From Cymbidium sinense (lineage: Eukaryota > Streptophyta > Magnoliopsida > Asparagales > Orchidaceae): DNA of 64,000 nucleotides. The position numbers were made by a program, and so were the translations under genes. The notes beneath the pieces were generated by a model that was given only the letters and a program-made list of their open reading frames with translations, did no database searches and had not been told where the DNA came from. Location of the stretch: NCBI GenBank assembly GCA_021442155.1, contig CM038215.1, positions 273,151,014 to 273,215,013 of the forward strand, given 5' to 3'. This document shows positions 11,489-22,000 of this stretch, one piece after another; the first letter of the stretch is position 1; the number at the start of each line of letters is the position of its first letter.

Positions 11489-12575
11489 AGGGTTTAGGTT
11501 TAGGTTCAGGTTTATTAGGTTTTGGGGTTTTGGTTTATTTTTTAATTTATTTAGTTTTTTTAGGTTTAGGATTAGGGTTTGGGGTTTAGGGTTTATGGTT
11601 TAGGGTTAGGGTTTAAGGTTTAGGGTTTAGGGTTCATGGTGTGGGTTTTAGGTTTTAAGGTTTAGGGTTTTAGGGTCTACGCTTTTAGGGTTTAGGGTTA
11701 AGGTTTATTGTTTAGGGTCTAGGGTTTAGGATTTAAGGTTTAAGGTTTAGGGTTTTTTAAACTAAGCAAACTAGTTGGTTTAAGTTTATTTAGTTTATTT
11801 AATTTAGGGTTTAGGGTTTTTTTAAGGTTTAGGGTTTAGGGTTGTAAGTTTAGGATTATCGATTTAGGGTTTAGGGTTTAGGGTTTAGAGTTTAAGGTTT
11901 TGGATTTAGGGTTTAGGGTTTTCTGTTTTTAAATTAAGTAAACTGGTAGGTTTAATTTTATTTAGTTTATTTTGTTTATTTTAGCTTATTTTATTTTTTA
12001 TATATATTTAAGTATATTTTTTATTTTTATTTATTTTAGGTTAAGTTTTTTATTTTAGTTTATTTTTTAGGTTTAGGTTCATGTTTAGGTTTACTTGTTA
12101 ATTGAGTTTTATTTTTACAATAGTTTTTAGGTTTATATTTTATTTTTATTTTTAAGTTCAGGTTTAGGTTTTTATTTTATTTTGTTTTTAATTTTAGGTT
12201 TTAGGCTTTTATTTTAGGTTTATTTTTATGTTTTTTTTTATAGTTAAGGTTTAGGTTTATTTTATTTTATTTTGTTTAGGTTTAAGTTTAGGTTTTATTT
12301 ATTTTAGTTTAGTTTATTTTAGTTTAGGTTCAGGTTTATTTTATTTTGTTGCTTTTTTTTATTTTAGGTTTAGGGTTTTTTTAGTTTTGGGTTTAAGTTT
12401 TATTTTGTATTTATGTTTAGGTTTTTTAGGTTTAGGTTTTTATTTAGTTTTAATTTTATTTTATTTTAGGTTTATTTATATTTTATTTTATTTTTATTTT
12501 AATTTAGTTTTTTTTATTTCTTAGGTTTATTTTATTTTAGTTTATTTTATTTTTTTTTAGTTTAGGTTTAGGTTT
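11489..12575 (+). repeat. Telomere-like array, left, third stretch
   Basis: TTTAGGG-rich sequence fills 11,489-11,920, with two junction motifs close together (near 11,760 and 11,930, the second reading AAATTAAGTAAACTGG). T-rich sequence with TTTAGG words fills 11,940-12,575. It stops abruptly at the retroelement fragment that begins near 12,576. Confidence 0.85.
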
Positions 12576-14545
12576 TTTTAATTTTTCTTCATCAGTACTA
12601 TGTTGATCTTGTGGTCAAAGTAGAAAAGGAAGACCATCTCTTTGTCTTGAGTAGTTTTCCAATAGTTAAGATAATTTCACCTCAAAATTAAGTGTGCATT
12701 GGGTAGCTTGGAGAAATTCTTGGGTTTCTTTGACGACAGGGAATCAAAATCAATATAAAGAAGATCAAGGCAATATCAGAAATGCCACCCCTTAAAAGTT
12801 TAACTCGACTTAGATCATTCCAAGGGTGGTTGGCATATCTAAGACACTTTATATTAAAACTATAGATGTCTATGAGCACTTGTCAAAAGGACCCCAAGTT
12901 CAAGTGGGATGACAATTGTGAGCATGCCTTGAAGACATCAAGCATTATGATAAGTTTGACCTATCCCAAACAATACTTTATACTAAGTTAGACTACTCTT
13001 GGTGCATTGTTGGCCCAAGCCAATGATGAAGGGAAGGAAAATGAACTCTACTACCTCTCTAATCCCTACTAAGGCTAATTATCCACCCATTAGAAGCATT
13101 GCTTTAATCTTTGAATCCCAAAGCTAGCTCTTCATGCTTCCTCATAAGGTGAACTTAATCTCTAGCATTAATCCACTATAGTATCTCATGGACCAACACT
13201 ATGGATGGCATCATGATCTTCTTTGACATTAACCTCTGGCGGTGAAAGGATAAGCACTAGCGTTTTCTTAAGCACACCACTTCTTCTGACTCACTTGGTA
13301 ATCTTGTTGATGAACAAATCATGAGAAATTAGGGGATAGCATTCACCATGGGAGATGTACTTTGATGGTGTAGCTTCTTCTAAGAGGAGAAGAACCATAA
13401 TCTACTATTCCGAAAGGGGGGTAGAAATAGTTCTCTTAACTCAGGGAGATGTGATGAGATTCTCATATCATCTATCCAATTGCACCAATGTGTGTTGAAT
13501 ATGGATTTGATCGAGTTGGTTGTTACTCTAATCATCAACATCTTGAGATTCTCTAATTATCAATCAAATGTTGGGTCCTATAAGGTTATAAAGAGCTCCA
13601 TCATCTACCATAAGTACTCCATGGAGTTATTGCTTGAAATCCCAAAGGTTATACCATTTATAAGATTCCTCGAGGAGAGAATGCCATATGCTTTTTAAAC
13701 TTGCAGGAATTGATGTTTGATGAGTCCATATCAATAAAGTCCAAAATAGACAAGTCTTATCTTTTATTGATATTGAACTCATCAAAAAAATCTTGAGAAA
13801 GGTTGCCATTGCCAAGAAGGATGAGAAGTTAGATTGGAGGAAAACATTCATGAATTACCTAAATAAAGGTGAACTACCTCGAAAAGTCCCCAATTGAGAG
13901 TAGAGCACTTTCACTTTTGTGGATGGTGCCTTATATTGGTAGTCTTTCGATCATATGTGGTTACATTATTTAGACAAGCATGAAGCCTATAACATTGTGA
14001 CTGTGGTATGCTCAAGATCGGCTCAATGATGAAAGCCAAGATCAAGAAACTAGGATACTACTATTTTTGATGATCAAAGATTGCGTGGATACTGCTAGGT
14101 GATGCCACCAATGTGAAATACACAGTTTGGTCCTACACCCATTCACATCATCTACATTAGCCTCATGGCCATTCAGTGTTGAGGTTAGTAGTTAGATTGA
14201 TCCTCCTTCTTCCAAGGTTCTTCAAACTTAACTTTTGCTTTTTGAAGGTGATTTAGAGGTGGCAACTCGACATGTGCTCCAATTTTTTAGGAATATATAG
14301 GTTGAAGTCTGATGAATTATATTTGATCCAAATACTGAAGACACTCGACAACAACAAGTGATGGTGGCATGGGTTAGTTGAAGCCTTGGTCTGGCCCACA
14401 GAGAACTCTATCTCATTCCTTTCTCCTTAGTGTATGGGTCGATGTTCTACCATTAAATTACTCTCATCAAAAGGTAGATGTGGGTAACGAGATCACGACA
14501 GAGTAGAATTATAATCTGTGGGTAGCAAGATCATAATAGAGCCAT
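12576..14545 (+). pseudogene. Tat-type retroelement fragment (RT to integrase) inside the left array
   Basis: A decayed internal piece of the same element as at 24,556-38,050, in the same orientation. It opens at the RT active-site region (YYVDL near 12,592, where the family has YVDD). It then shows RSFQGWLAYLRHF near 12,802-12,843, LGALLAQANDEGKEN (first RNase H region) near 13,000-13,045, MYFDGVASS (second RNase H) near 13,354-13,380, VAIAKKDEKLDWRKTFMNYL near 13,802-13,860, and an integrase relic near 14,300-14,460. It lacks gag, protease, the integrase zinc-binding core and any LTR. It shares with the other two integrase copies the TGA just after the GVPR position (here 14,313-14,315), but keeps GAT where they have AAT. 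Both ends join array sequence directly. Confidence 0.82.
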
Positions 14546-16355
14546 TCTGCCATTATTTATTTTAGATTATCTTTTTTTTTTTCTTTTTTTTATCTAGTTT
14601 AGCTAATTTATTTTAGGTTTATTTATTTTAGTTTAGGTTTTTTATTTTAGTTTGTTTTTTGGTTTTAGGTTTAGGTTTTTGCTTATTTTTTTAGTTTAGT
14701 TTTATTTTAATTTTATTTTTTAGGTTTAGGTTTTTATTTATTTTTAGGTTCAAGTTTAGGTTTTTGTTTTATTTTTTTAGGTTTAATTTTAGGTTTTAAT
14801 TTAGGTTTTTATTTTAGTTTTTAGGTTTTTTATTAGTTTATTTATTTTATTTAGTTTAGGGTTTAGGTTTGTTTATTTCAAATTTAGATTTATGTTTTCT
14901 ATATTTTAGTTTAGTTTATTTTGATTTAAGTTTAGGTTTATTTTATTTTGTTTATTTTAGGTTTAGGTTTTTTTTAGTTTAGGGTTTAGGTTTTATTTTT
15001 TATTTATTTTTAGGTTTATTTTTTATGTTTAGGCTATTATTTAGTTTTTATTCTATTTTATTTTAGGTTTTTATTACGTTTAGTTTTTATTTTATTTATG
15101 ATTTTTATTTTTAGGTTTATTTTACTTTTTAGTTTAGTTTAGGGTTTTATTTAATTTATTTTGTTTCAGTTTTAATTTTTAATTTTACTTTATTTTTATA
15201 TTTAGGTTTTAGCTTAGGTTTTTATTTTATTATTTTTTTAATTTAGGTTTATGTTTTTTATTTATTTTTTTTTTAGTTTAGGTTTAAGTTTTTAGTTTTT
15301 TATGGTTTATGGTTTAGGGTTTAGGGTTTGGAGTTTAGTGTTTAGGGTTTAGGGTTATAGGTTTTAGGATTTAGGGTTTAGGGTTTAGAGTTTTAGGTTT
15401 TAGAGTTTAGGATTTAGGGTTTAATGTTTAGGGTTGTAAGGTTTAAGGTTTAGGGTGTAGGGTTGTAGGTTTAGGGTTAGTTTTTGGGTTTAGGGTTTAC
15501 GGTTATGGTTTTTTTTTATAAATTTTATATATATTTTTTTAAATTAAGTAAACTCATAGGTTTAAGTTTATTTAGTTTATTTAGTTTTTTTTTATTTTAG
15601 CTTATTTTATTTTTTATTTCTATTTAGGTTTATTTTTATTTTTCTTTAATTTGGTTTATTTCTTTTCGATTTATTTATTTTAGTTTATATTTTTTGTTTT
15701 AGTTTAATTTTTAGGTTTAAGTTTAGTTTTTTATTTCATTTTTTTAGTCTTAGGTTTTAGGTTTTTTTTTATGTTTATTTTAATGTTTTATTTTTTAGTT
15801 TAGGTTTAGGTTTATTTTTAGTTTATTTTATTATATTTATGGATTATGTTTAGTTTATTTTAGATTTATGTTTAGGTATTTATTTATTTTGGTTTAGTTT
15901 ATTTTAGTTTAGGTTTAGGTTTATTTTATTTTTTTTATTTTAGGTTTAAGTTTTTTTTTAGTTTAGGGTTTAGGTTTAATTTTTATTTATTTTTAGGTTT
16001 ATTTTTTAGGTTTAGGTTTTTATTTAGTTTTTCTTTTATTTTATTTTAGGTTTATTTTCTTTTGATTTTAGGTTTAGTTTTTATTATATTTAGGTTCTTT
16101 ATTTTTTAGTTTAGTTTTTATTTTTTATTTTATTTTTTTTTTGGATTTAGGTTTAGGTTTAGGATTAGGTTTAGGTTAAGGTTTAGGCTTTATTTTATTC
16201 ATTAATTATATTTTGGTTTAAATTTTTTATTTATTTTATTTTTAAGTTTTATTTAGTTTAGGTGTAGATTTTTACCTTTTTAGTGTTTAGGGTGTAGGGT
16301 TTAAGGTTTAGGGTTTAGGGTTTAGGGTTTAGGGTTTTGAGTTTAGGGTTTTTGC
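14546..16355 (+). repeat. Telomere-like array, left, resumes after retroelement fragment
   Basis: T-rich sequence spans 14,560-15,300, TTTAGGG-rich sequence 15,300-15,510, the junction motif AAATTAAGTAAACTC lies near 15,540, T-rich sequence spans 15,555-16,275, and a short TTTAGGG-rich piece reaches 16,355. No gene is seen. Confidence 0.88.
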
Positions 16356-16817
16356 ATTTTTTTTGATCGAGAACAAATTAAGATTAACATTTCTTCTTAT
16401 TGATTTCATCAATCAAGTGACACACCATGTTTTCTAAGACAAGCGATGACATAGATAAAAATGAGCGCAGAGAAAATCGAAACCCAGAAACTGTCTCTCT
16501 ATAGACACAATTCCATAAGCGGCAGATTAGTCATTCTTCAATTTCTCTTCTCCTTGAACCACCTAGTCTCTCGAGTAGCGTGATTCACCATCATATCCTC
16601 GATCTATCCCTCCGCCACCACCACGACTGTAACCTCTGTCCTTCCTCATGCCTCCATAACCACCACCACTCTGACCACCACCTCCATATCAACCAGCACC
16701 TCCAGATCTGCCACCACCACTATCATAACTGCCGCCTGCATCTTTACATCCATCACCTTATCTAGACTGAGCCTAGTTGGCGATGATATTCCTGCTGTCA
16801 AGGTTATGCCCATTCTT
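16356..16817 (-). pseudogene. Glycine-rich RNA-binding protein gene fragment, copy 3
   Basis: One of the fuller copies. On the minus strand it starts near AATGGGCATAACC, passes the RRM end (ITIAN-like) and SRSG, and then shows a long Gly/Tyr/Arg tail. Clear blocks are GGGGGRSGGAG, GGGGQSGGGYGG and YSRGGGG. RYSR is kept near the C-terminus but is followed by GACTAG, a stop. The 3' UTR ends in a plus-strand run of eight T at about 16,357-16,364. A plus-strand His-rich open frame at 16,580-16,765 is only the complement of the Gly codons. Confidence 0.82.
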
Positions 16818-17869
16818 AGGGTTTAGATTTATTAGGTTTTATTGTTTAAGTTTATTTTTTAATTTATTTAGTTACTTTAGGTTTAGGTTTAGGGTTTAGG
16901 ATTTAGGGATAAGGTTTAGGGTTTAGGGTTTAGGGTTATGGTTGAGGATTTTAGGGTTAGGGTTTAGGGTTTAGGGTTTAGTGTTTTGGCTTTAGTGTTT
17001 AGGGTTTTGAGGGTTTAGGGTTTAGGGTTTATGGTTTAGGGTATAGGGTTTTTTAGGGTTTAGGTTTTAGGATTTATGGTTGTAGGTTTAGGATTTAGGG
17101 TTTAAGGTTAGTTTTAGGGTTTAGGGTTTAGTATTTAGGGTTTAGGGTTTATGATTATTTTTAAATTAAGTAAACCGATAAGTTTAGGTTTATTTAGTTT
17201 ATTTTTTATTTATTTTAGTTTATTTTATTTTTAATTTTTATTTAGGTTTATTTTTTAGTTTAGTTTTTTTTTAGTTTAGTTTTAGGTTAGGTTTAGGTTT
17301 ATGCTTATTTTATAGTTTAGTTTTACTTTTATTTTATTTTTAATGTTTAGGTTTTATTTTTTATTTTTTATTTTTAGGTTTAGGTTTAAATTTTTATTTT
17401 ATTTTTTTAGGTTTTTAGATTTAAGGATTTTATTTTTGGTTTATTTTTTAGGTTTTATTTTTTAGTTTATGTTTAGGTTTATTTAAGTTTATTTTATTTT
17501 ATTTATGGTTTATCTTTAGGTTTAGGTTTTAGTTTAGGTTTTTCTTTTATTTTATGATTTTATTTTATTTTTTGTTTAGGTTTTTTTTTGTTTTATTTAG
17601 TTTAGATTTAAGTTTTTAGCTTCTTAGGGTTAAGGGTTAAGGGTTTAGGGTTTAAAGTTTAGGGTTTTGGGTTTAGAGTTTAGGGTTTAGAGTTTAGGGT
17701 TTAGAGTTAAGAGTTTAGGGTTTAGGGTTTAAGGTTTAGGGTTTTAGGGTTTAGTGTTTAGGATTTAGGGTTTAGGGTTTAATGTTTAGGGTTTTTAGGA
17801 TTTACGATTTAGGGTTTATGGTTTAGGTTTTTGGTCTAGGGTTCAGGTTTTAGATTAGGGTTTAGGGTT
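16818..17869 (+). repeat. Telomere-like array between GR-RBP copies 3 and 4
   Basis: TTTAGGG-rich sequence spans 16,818-17,155, the junction motif AAATTAAGTAAACCG lies near 17,162, a short T-rich block spans 17,180-17,620, and TTTAGGG-rich sequence continues to the T-run at 17,868. No gene is seen. Confidence 0.88.
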
Positions 17870-18336
17870 TTTTTAATAGAGAACAAATTCAGATTCAACA
17901 TTTCTTTTTTTTTAAAATTTCATCAACAAAGTAACACACCAAGTTTTCTAAGACACGAGCGACAACACATATCAAAATGTGCATAGAAATCAAATCAGAT
18001 AAGCTAGAATTATCTTATAAAGACATAGTTCCATAAGTAACAGATCATAACACTCATTCTTTAGTTTCTCCTGTTCCCATCAAAACAAACTCTACCTCTT
18101 GAGTAGTGGGTACCGCCATCATATCCCCAATCTCTCCCTCCGCCACCACCATAGCTATAACCTCTATCGCTCCTCCTATCTCCATAACCACCACTACTCT
18201 AACCACCACCTTCATATCCACCAACACCTCTAGATCCACCACCATTATCACCTCATCTGCCTTCACCTCCACCTCCACATCTAGACTAAGCCTGGTTGAT
18301 AGTGATATTCGTGCCATCAAGGTTCTGCCCATTCTT
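17870..18336 (-). pseudogene. Glycine-rich RNA-binding protein gene fragment, copy 4
   Basis: The best frame-preserved copy overall. On the minus strand, from 18,336 to the TAA at 18,061-18,063, one frame reads NGQNLDGTNITINQA, a stop in place of Gln, SRCGGGGEGR, a stop, GDNGGGSRGVGGYEGGG, a stop, SSGGYGDRRSDRGYSYGGGG, RDWGYDGGTHYSRG and finally FDGNRRN plus stop. So the frame survives over about 90 codons with three nonsense codons and no frameshift. The start matches the RRM end (NGQNLDGRNITVNQAQSR in intact relatives). The 3' UTR reaches a T-run at 17,868-17,874. The protein would lack RNP1 and RNP2, so it could not bind RNA even if translated. Confidence 0.88.
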
Positions 18337-18648
18337 AGGGTTTATGTTTAGGTTTAGGTTTATTAGGTTTTAGCATTTAGGTTTATTTTTTAATTTATTT
18401 AGTTACTTTAGGTTTAGGTTTAGGGTTTAGGGTTTAGTGTTAGGGTTTAGGGTATAGGGTTTAAGGTTTAAGGTTTAGGGTGTAGGGTTTAGGGTTTAGA
18501 GTTTAGGGTTTTAGGATTTATGCTTTTAGGGTTTGGGGTTTAAGATTATGGTTTAGGGTTTATGATTTCAGGTTTTTTAGAGTTTAAGGTTTATGGTTTA
18601 GGTTTTAGGTATAGTGTTCAGGTTTTAGTTTAGGGTTTAGGGTTTTTG
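18337..18648 (+). repeat. Telomere-like spacer between GR-RBP copies 4 and 5
   Basis: A 312-bp spacer of degenerate TTTAGGG with a short TTTATTTTTTAATTTATTTAG piece near 18,375-18,400. The same piece follows several other GR-RBP copies (16,850, 19,125, 45,705 and 60,835). The spacer plus fragment thus behaves as one amplified unit of about 780 bp. Confidence 0.85.
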
Positions 18649-19078
18649 GTTTTTTAATAGAGAACAAATTCAGATCCAACATTTCATCATTTCAATTTCA
18701 TCAACCAAGTTACACACCAAGTTTTCTAGGGCACAAGCAATGACATAGATAAAAAATGAGCACGCATAAATCAAAAACCGGATAACTAAAACCTTCTCTA
18801 AGAAGTTTCATATCGTGAGATGGTCATCGTTCTTGATTTCTCTAGTTCCCATTAGAACCACCTCATCCTCTTGAGTAGAAGGATCCACCATCATATCCCA
18901 GATCTCTCCCACCACCACATGGTAACCTCCATTCCTCTACCTCCATAACCCACACCTCCATATCCACCAACACCTCAGATCTCCCACCACCACCATTATG
19001 AGCCTCGCCTTCACCTCCTTGATCTAGGCGAGCCTTGTTGATGGTGATGTTCCTACTATCAAGGTTCTTCCCATTCTT
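18649..19078 (-). pseudogene. Glycine-rich RNA-binding protein gene fragment, copy 5
   Basis: Same fragment, minus strand. It starts AATGGGAAGAACCTTGATAG (NGKNLDS), continues NITINKA, then loses frame. The C-terminal part reads GGSFYSRG, a stop, GGSNGN, a stop, RN. The 3' UTR ends at a T-run at 18,650-18,655. It lies only 312 bp from copy 4, so the two probably arose by local tandem duplication. Confidence 0.8.
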
Positions 19079-22000
19079 AGGGTTTAGGTTTAGGTTTTGC
19101 TTTATTAGATTTTAGGGTTTAGCTTTACTTTTAAATTTATTTAGTTACTTTAGGTTTAGGTTTAGGGTTTGGGGTTTTGGGTTTTGAGTTTACGATTTAG
19201 GGTTTAGGCTGCAGGGTTTAGGGTTTAGGGTTTTAGGGTCTATGCTTTTAGGGTTTAGGGTTGTAGGTTTAAGTTTCTAAGTTTAGTGTTAGTTATAGGA
19301 TTTAGGGATTAGGGTTTAGGTTTAGGGTTTAGCAGGTTTTTTTTTAAATTAAGTAATCTGGTAAGTTTAGGTTTATTTAGTTTATCTTTTATTTATTTTA
19401 GTTTATTTTATTTAATTTAGGTTTAGTTTTTTTTATTTTGTTTAGTTTATTTATTTTAGGTTTATTTATTTTAGTTTAGGTGTTCTATTTTAGTTTATTT
19501 TTTAGGTTTAGGTTTTGGTTCAGGTTTATTTTTTAGTTGAGTTTTATTTTAATTTTTTTAGGTTTAAGTTTTATTTTTATTTTAGGTTTTGGTTTTGGTT
19601 TTTATTTTATTTTTTTAGGTTTAGGTTTTAGGTTTTATTTTAGGTTTATTTTTAGGTTTTATTTTTTAGTTTTGGTTTAGGTTTACTTTTAGTTTATTAT
19701 ATTTTATTTAGTTTTGGTTTAGGTTTAGTTTATTTTAGGCTTAGGTTTAGGTTTTATTTATTTTAGTTTAGTTTAACTTAGTTTCGATTTAGGCTTATTT
19801 TATTTTGATTAGTTTATTTTTATTTTAGGTTAAAGATTTTATTTTAGTTTAGGGTTTACATTTTATTTCTTATTTATTTTTGATTTTTATTTTTAGGTTT
19901 ATTTTTTAGGTTTAGGTTTTAATTTAGTTATTATTTTATTTTTTTAAGTTTATTTTATTTTTATTTTATGTTTAGTTTATATTTTATTATGGTCTTTTAT
20001 TCTTATGTTTATTTTATTTATTTTTGTTTAGTTCAGCTTTTCTTTCTTTTATTTTAGTATATTTTTATTTTTTATTTTATTTTATTTTTAGGTTTAGGTT
20101 TTTATTTTATTTTATTTTTTATTTAGCTTTAGGTTTATTTATTTATTTTATTTTTAGGTTTTATTTAGTTTAGGTTTAGGTTTTTAGGTTTTTAGGGTTT
20201 AGGGTTTAGGTTTAGGGTTTAGGGTTTTAGGGTTTATGGTTTTAGGGTTTAGGGTTTAGGGTTAGGGTTTAGGGTTTAGGGTATTAGGTTTAGTGTTTAG
20301 GCTTTTGGGTTTAGGGTTTTTAGGGTTTAGGGTTTAGGGTTTAGGTTAGCTTAGGGTTTAGGGTTTAGGGTTTATGGTTTAGGGTTTTTAGGGTTTAGTG
20401 TTTTATGGTTAGGGTTAGGGCTTAAGGTTTAGGGTTTAGGGTTTACGGTTTACAGTTTTAGGGTTTAGGGTTAGTTTAGGGGTTAGGGTTTAGGGTTTAG
20501 GGTATAGGGTTTTTAGGGTTGTCAATTTAGGGTTGTATGTTTAGGGTTAATGTTAGGGTTTAGGGTTTAGGGTTTAGGATTTAGAGTTTAAGGTTTAAGG
20601 ATTTTTTTTAAAAATAAGCTAGGTTTAGTTTATTTAGTTTATTTTGGATTATTTATTTTATTTTTTATTTTTATTTTAGTTTATTTTTTTAGGTTTATGT
20701 TTAGGTTTAGGTTTATGTTAATTTCTTAGTTCAATTTTATTTTTATTTTTTTAGGTTTAAGTTTATTTTTTATTTTTAGGTTTAGGTTTAGGTTTTTATT
20801 TTATTTTTTTAGGTTTAGGTTTTTGGTTTTTAATTTAGGTTTACTTTAGGTTTAGGTTTATTTTTAGTTTATTTTATTTTATTTAGTTTAGGGTTTAGGT
20901 TTAGATTATTGTAGGTTTAGGTTTAGGTTTATTTTTTATTTTAGTTTAGCATTTAGGTTATATTTTTAATTCATTTTTAGGTTTATTTTTTAGGTTTAGG
21001 TTTTTATGTAGTTTTTATTTTAAGTTTATTTTATTTTTGTTTTATGTTTGATTTTTATTTTATTTAGGTATTTTAATTTTAGGTTTATTTTATTTTTAGT
21101 TTAGTTTGGTTTTTATTTATTTATTTTTATTTTAGTTTTATTTTTTATTTTATTATATTTTAGGATTAGGTTTAGGTTTACGTTTAGGTTTAAGTTTAAG
21201 TTTTTGTTTAAGTTTTTATTTTATTTTATTTTTTATTTTATTTCAATTTTGGGTTTTTATTTTTTTATTTTTAGGTTTTACTTAGTTTAGGTTTAGGTTT
21301 TTAGGTTTTTAGGGTTTAGGGTTAAGGTTTAGGGTTTAGGGTTTTAGGGTTTATGGTTTTAGGGTTTAGGGTTTAGGGTATTAGGTTTAGTGTTTAGGCT
21401 TTTGGGTTTAGAGTTTTTAGGGTTTAGAGTTTAGGGTTTAGGGTTAGCTTAGGGTTTAGGGTTTAGGCTTTATGGTTTAGAGTTTTTAGGGTTTAGTGTT
21501 TTATTTAGGGTTTAATTAGGTTTAGGTTTTTTTTATTTTTTAGTTAATTAGGTTTATTTAGTTTAGTTTTTTTTTTAGGGTTTATTTATTATTTTATTTG
21601 TTTATTTATTATTTATTTAGTTAGGTTTAGATTTAGGATTTTTTAAGTGATGTTTATGTTTATTTAGTTTATTTTTATTTATTTTGGATTTTATTTTATT
21701 TTTTATTTTAGTTTATTTTTTTTTTAGGTTTAGGTTTATTTTATAGTTTATTTTATTTTATTTTTTTAGGTTTATGTTTATTTTTTATTTTAGGTTTAGG
21801 TTTAGGTTTTTTTATTTTTTATTTTTTAGGTTTAGGTTTTGGTTTTAATTTAGGTTTACTTTAGGTTTAGGTTTTTTTTATTTTATTTTATTTTATTTAG
21901 TTTAGGGTTTAGGTTTAGATTTTTGTAGGTTTAGGTTTAGGTTTATTTTTTATTTTAGTTTAGGGTTTAGGTTATATTTTTTATTCATTTTTAGGTTTAT

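Noticed and set aside
13627..13851. Minus-strand frame in the array-embedded retroelement fragment (and its relative at 36,578-36,778)
   Set aside because: It is the antisense of the RNase H to integrase tether, whose plus-strand reading (VAIAKKDE) matches the family.
16580..16765. Plus-strand His-rich open frame
   Set aside because: It is the complement of Gly codons of GR-RBP copy 3. Plus-strand frames at 18,106-18,351, 45,458-45,664 and 60,517-60,699 are complements of copies 4, 8 and 12.
18054..18332. Minus-strand Val/Met-rich open frame of 92 codons
   Set aside because: It overlaps GR-RBP copy 4 but in a shifted frame; the homologous frame is the one with three stops and the FDGNRRN ending.
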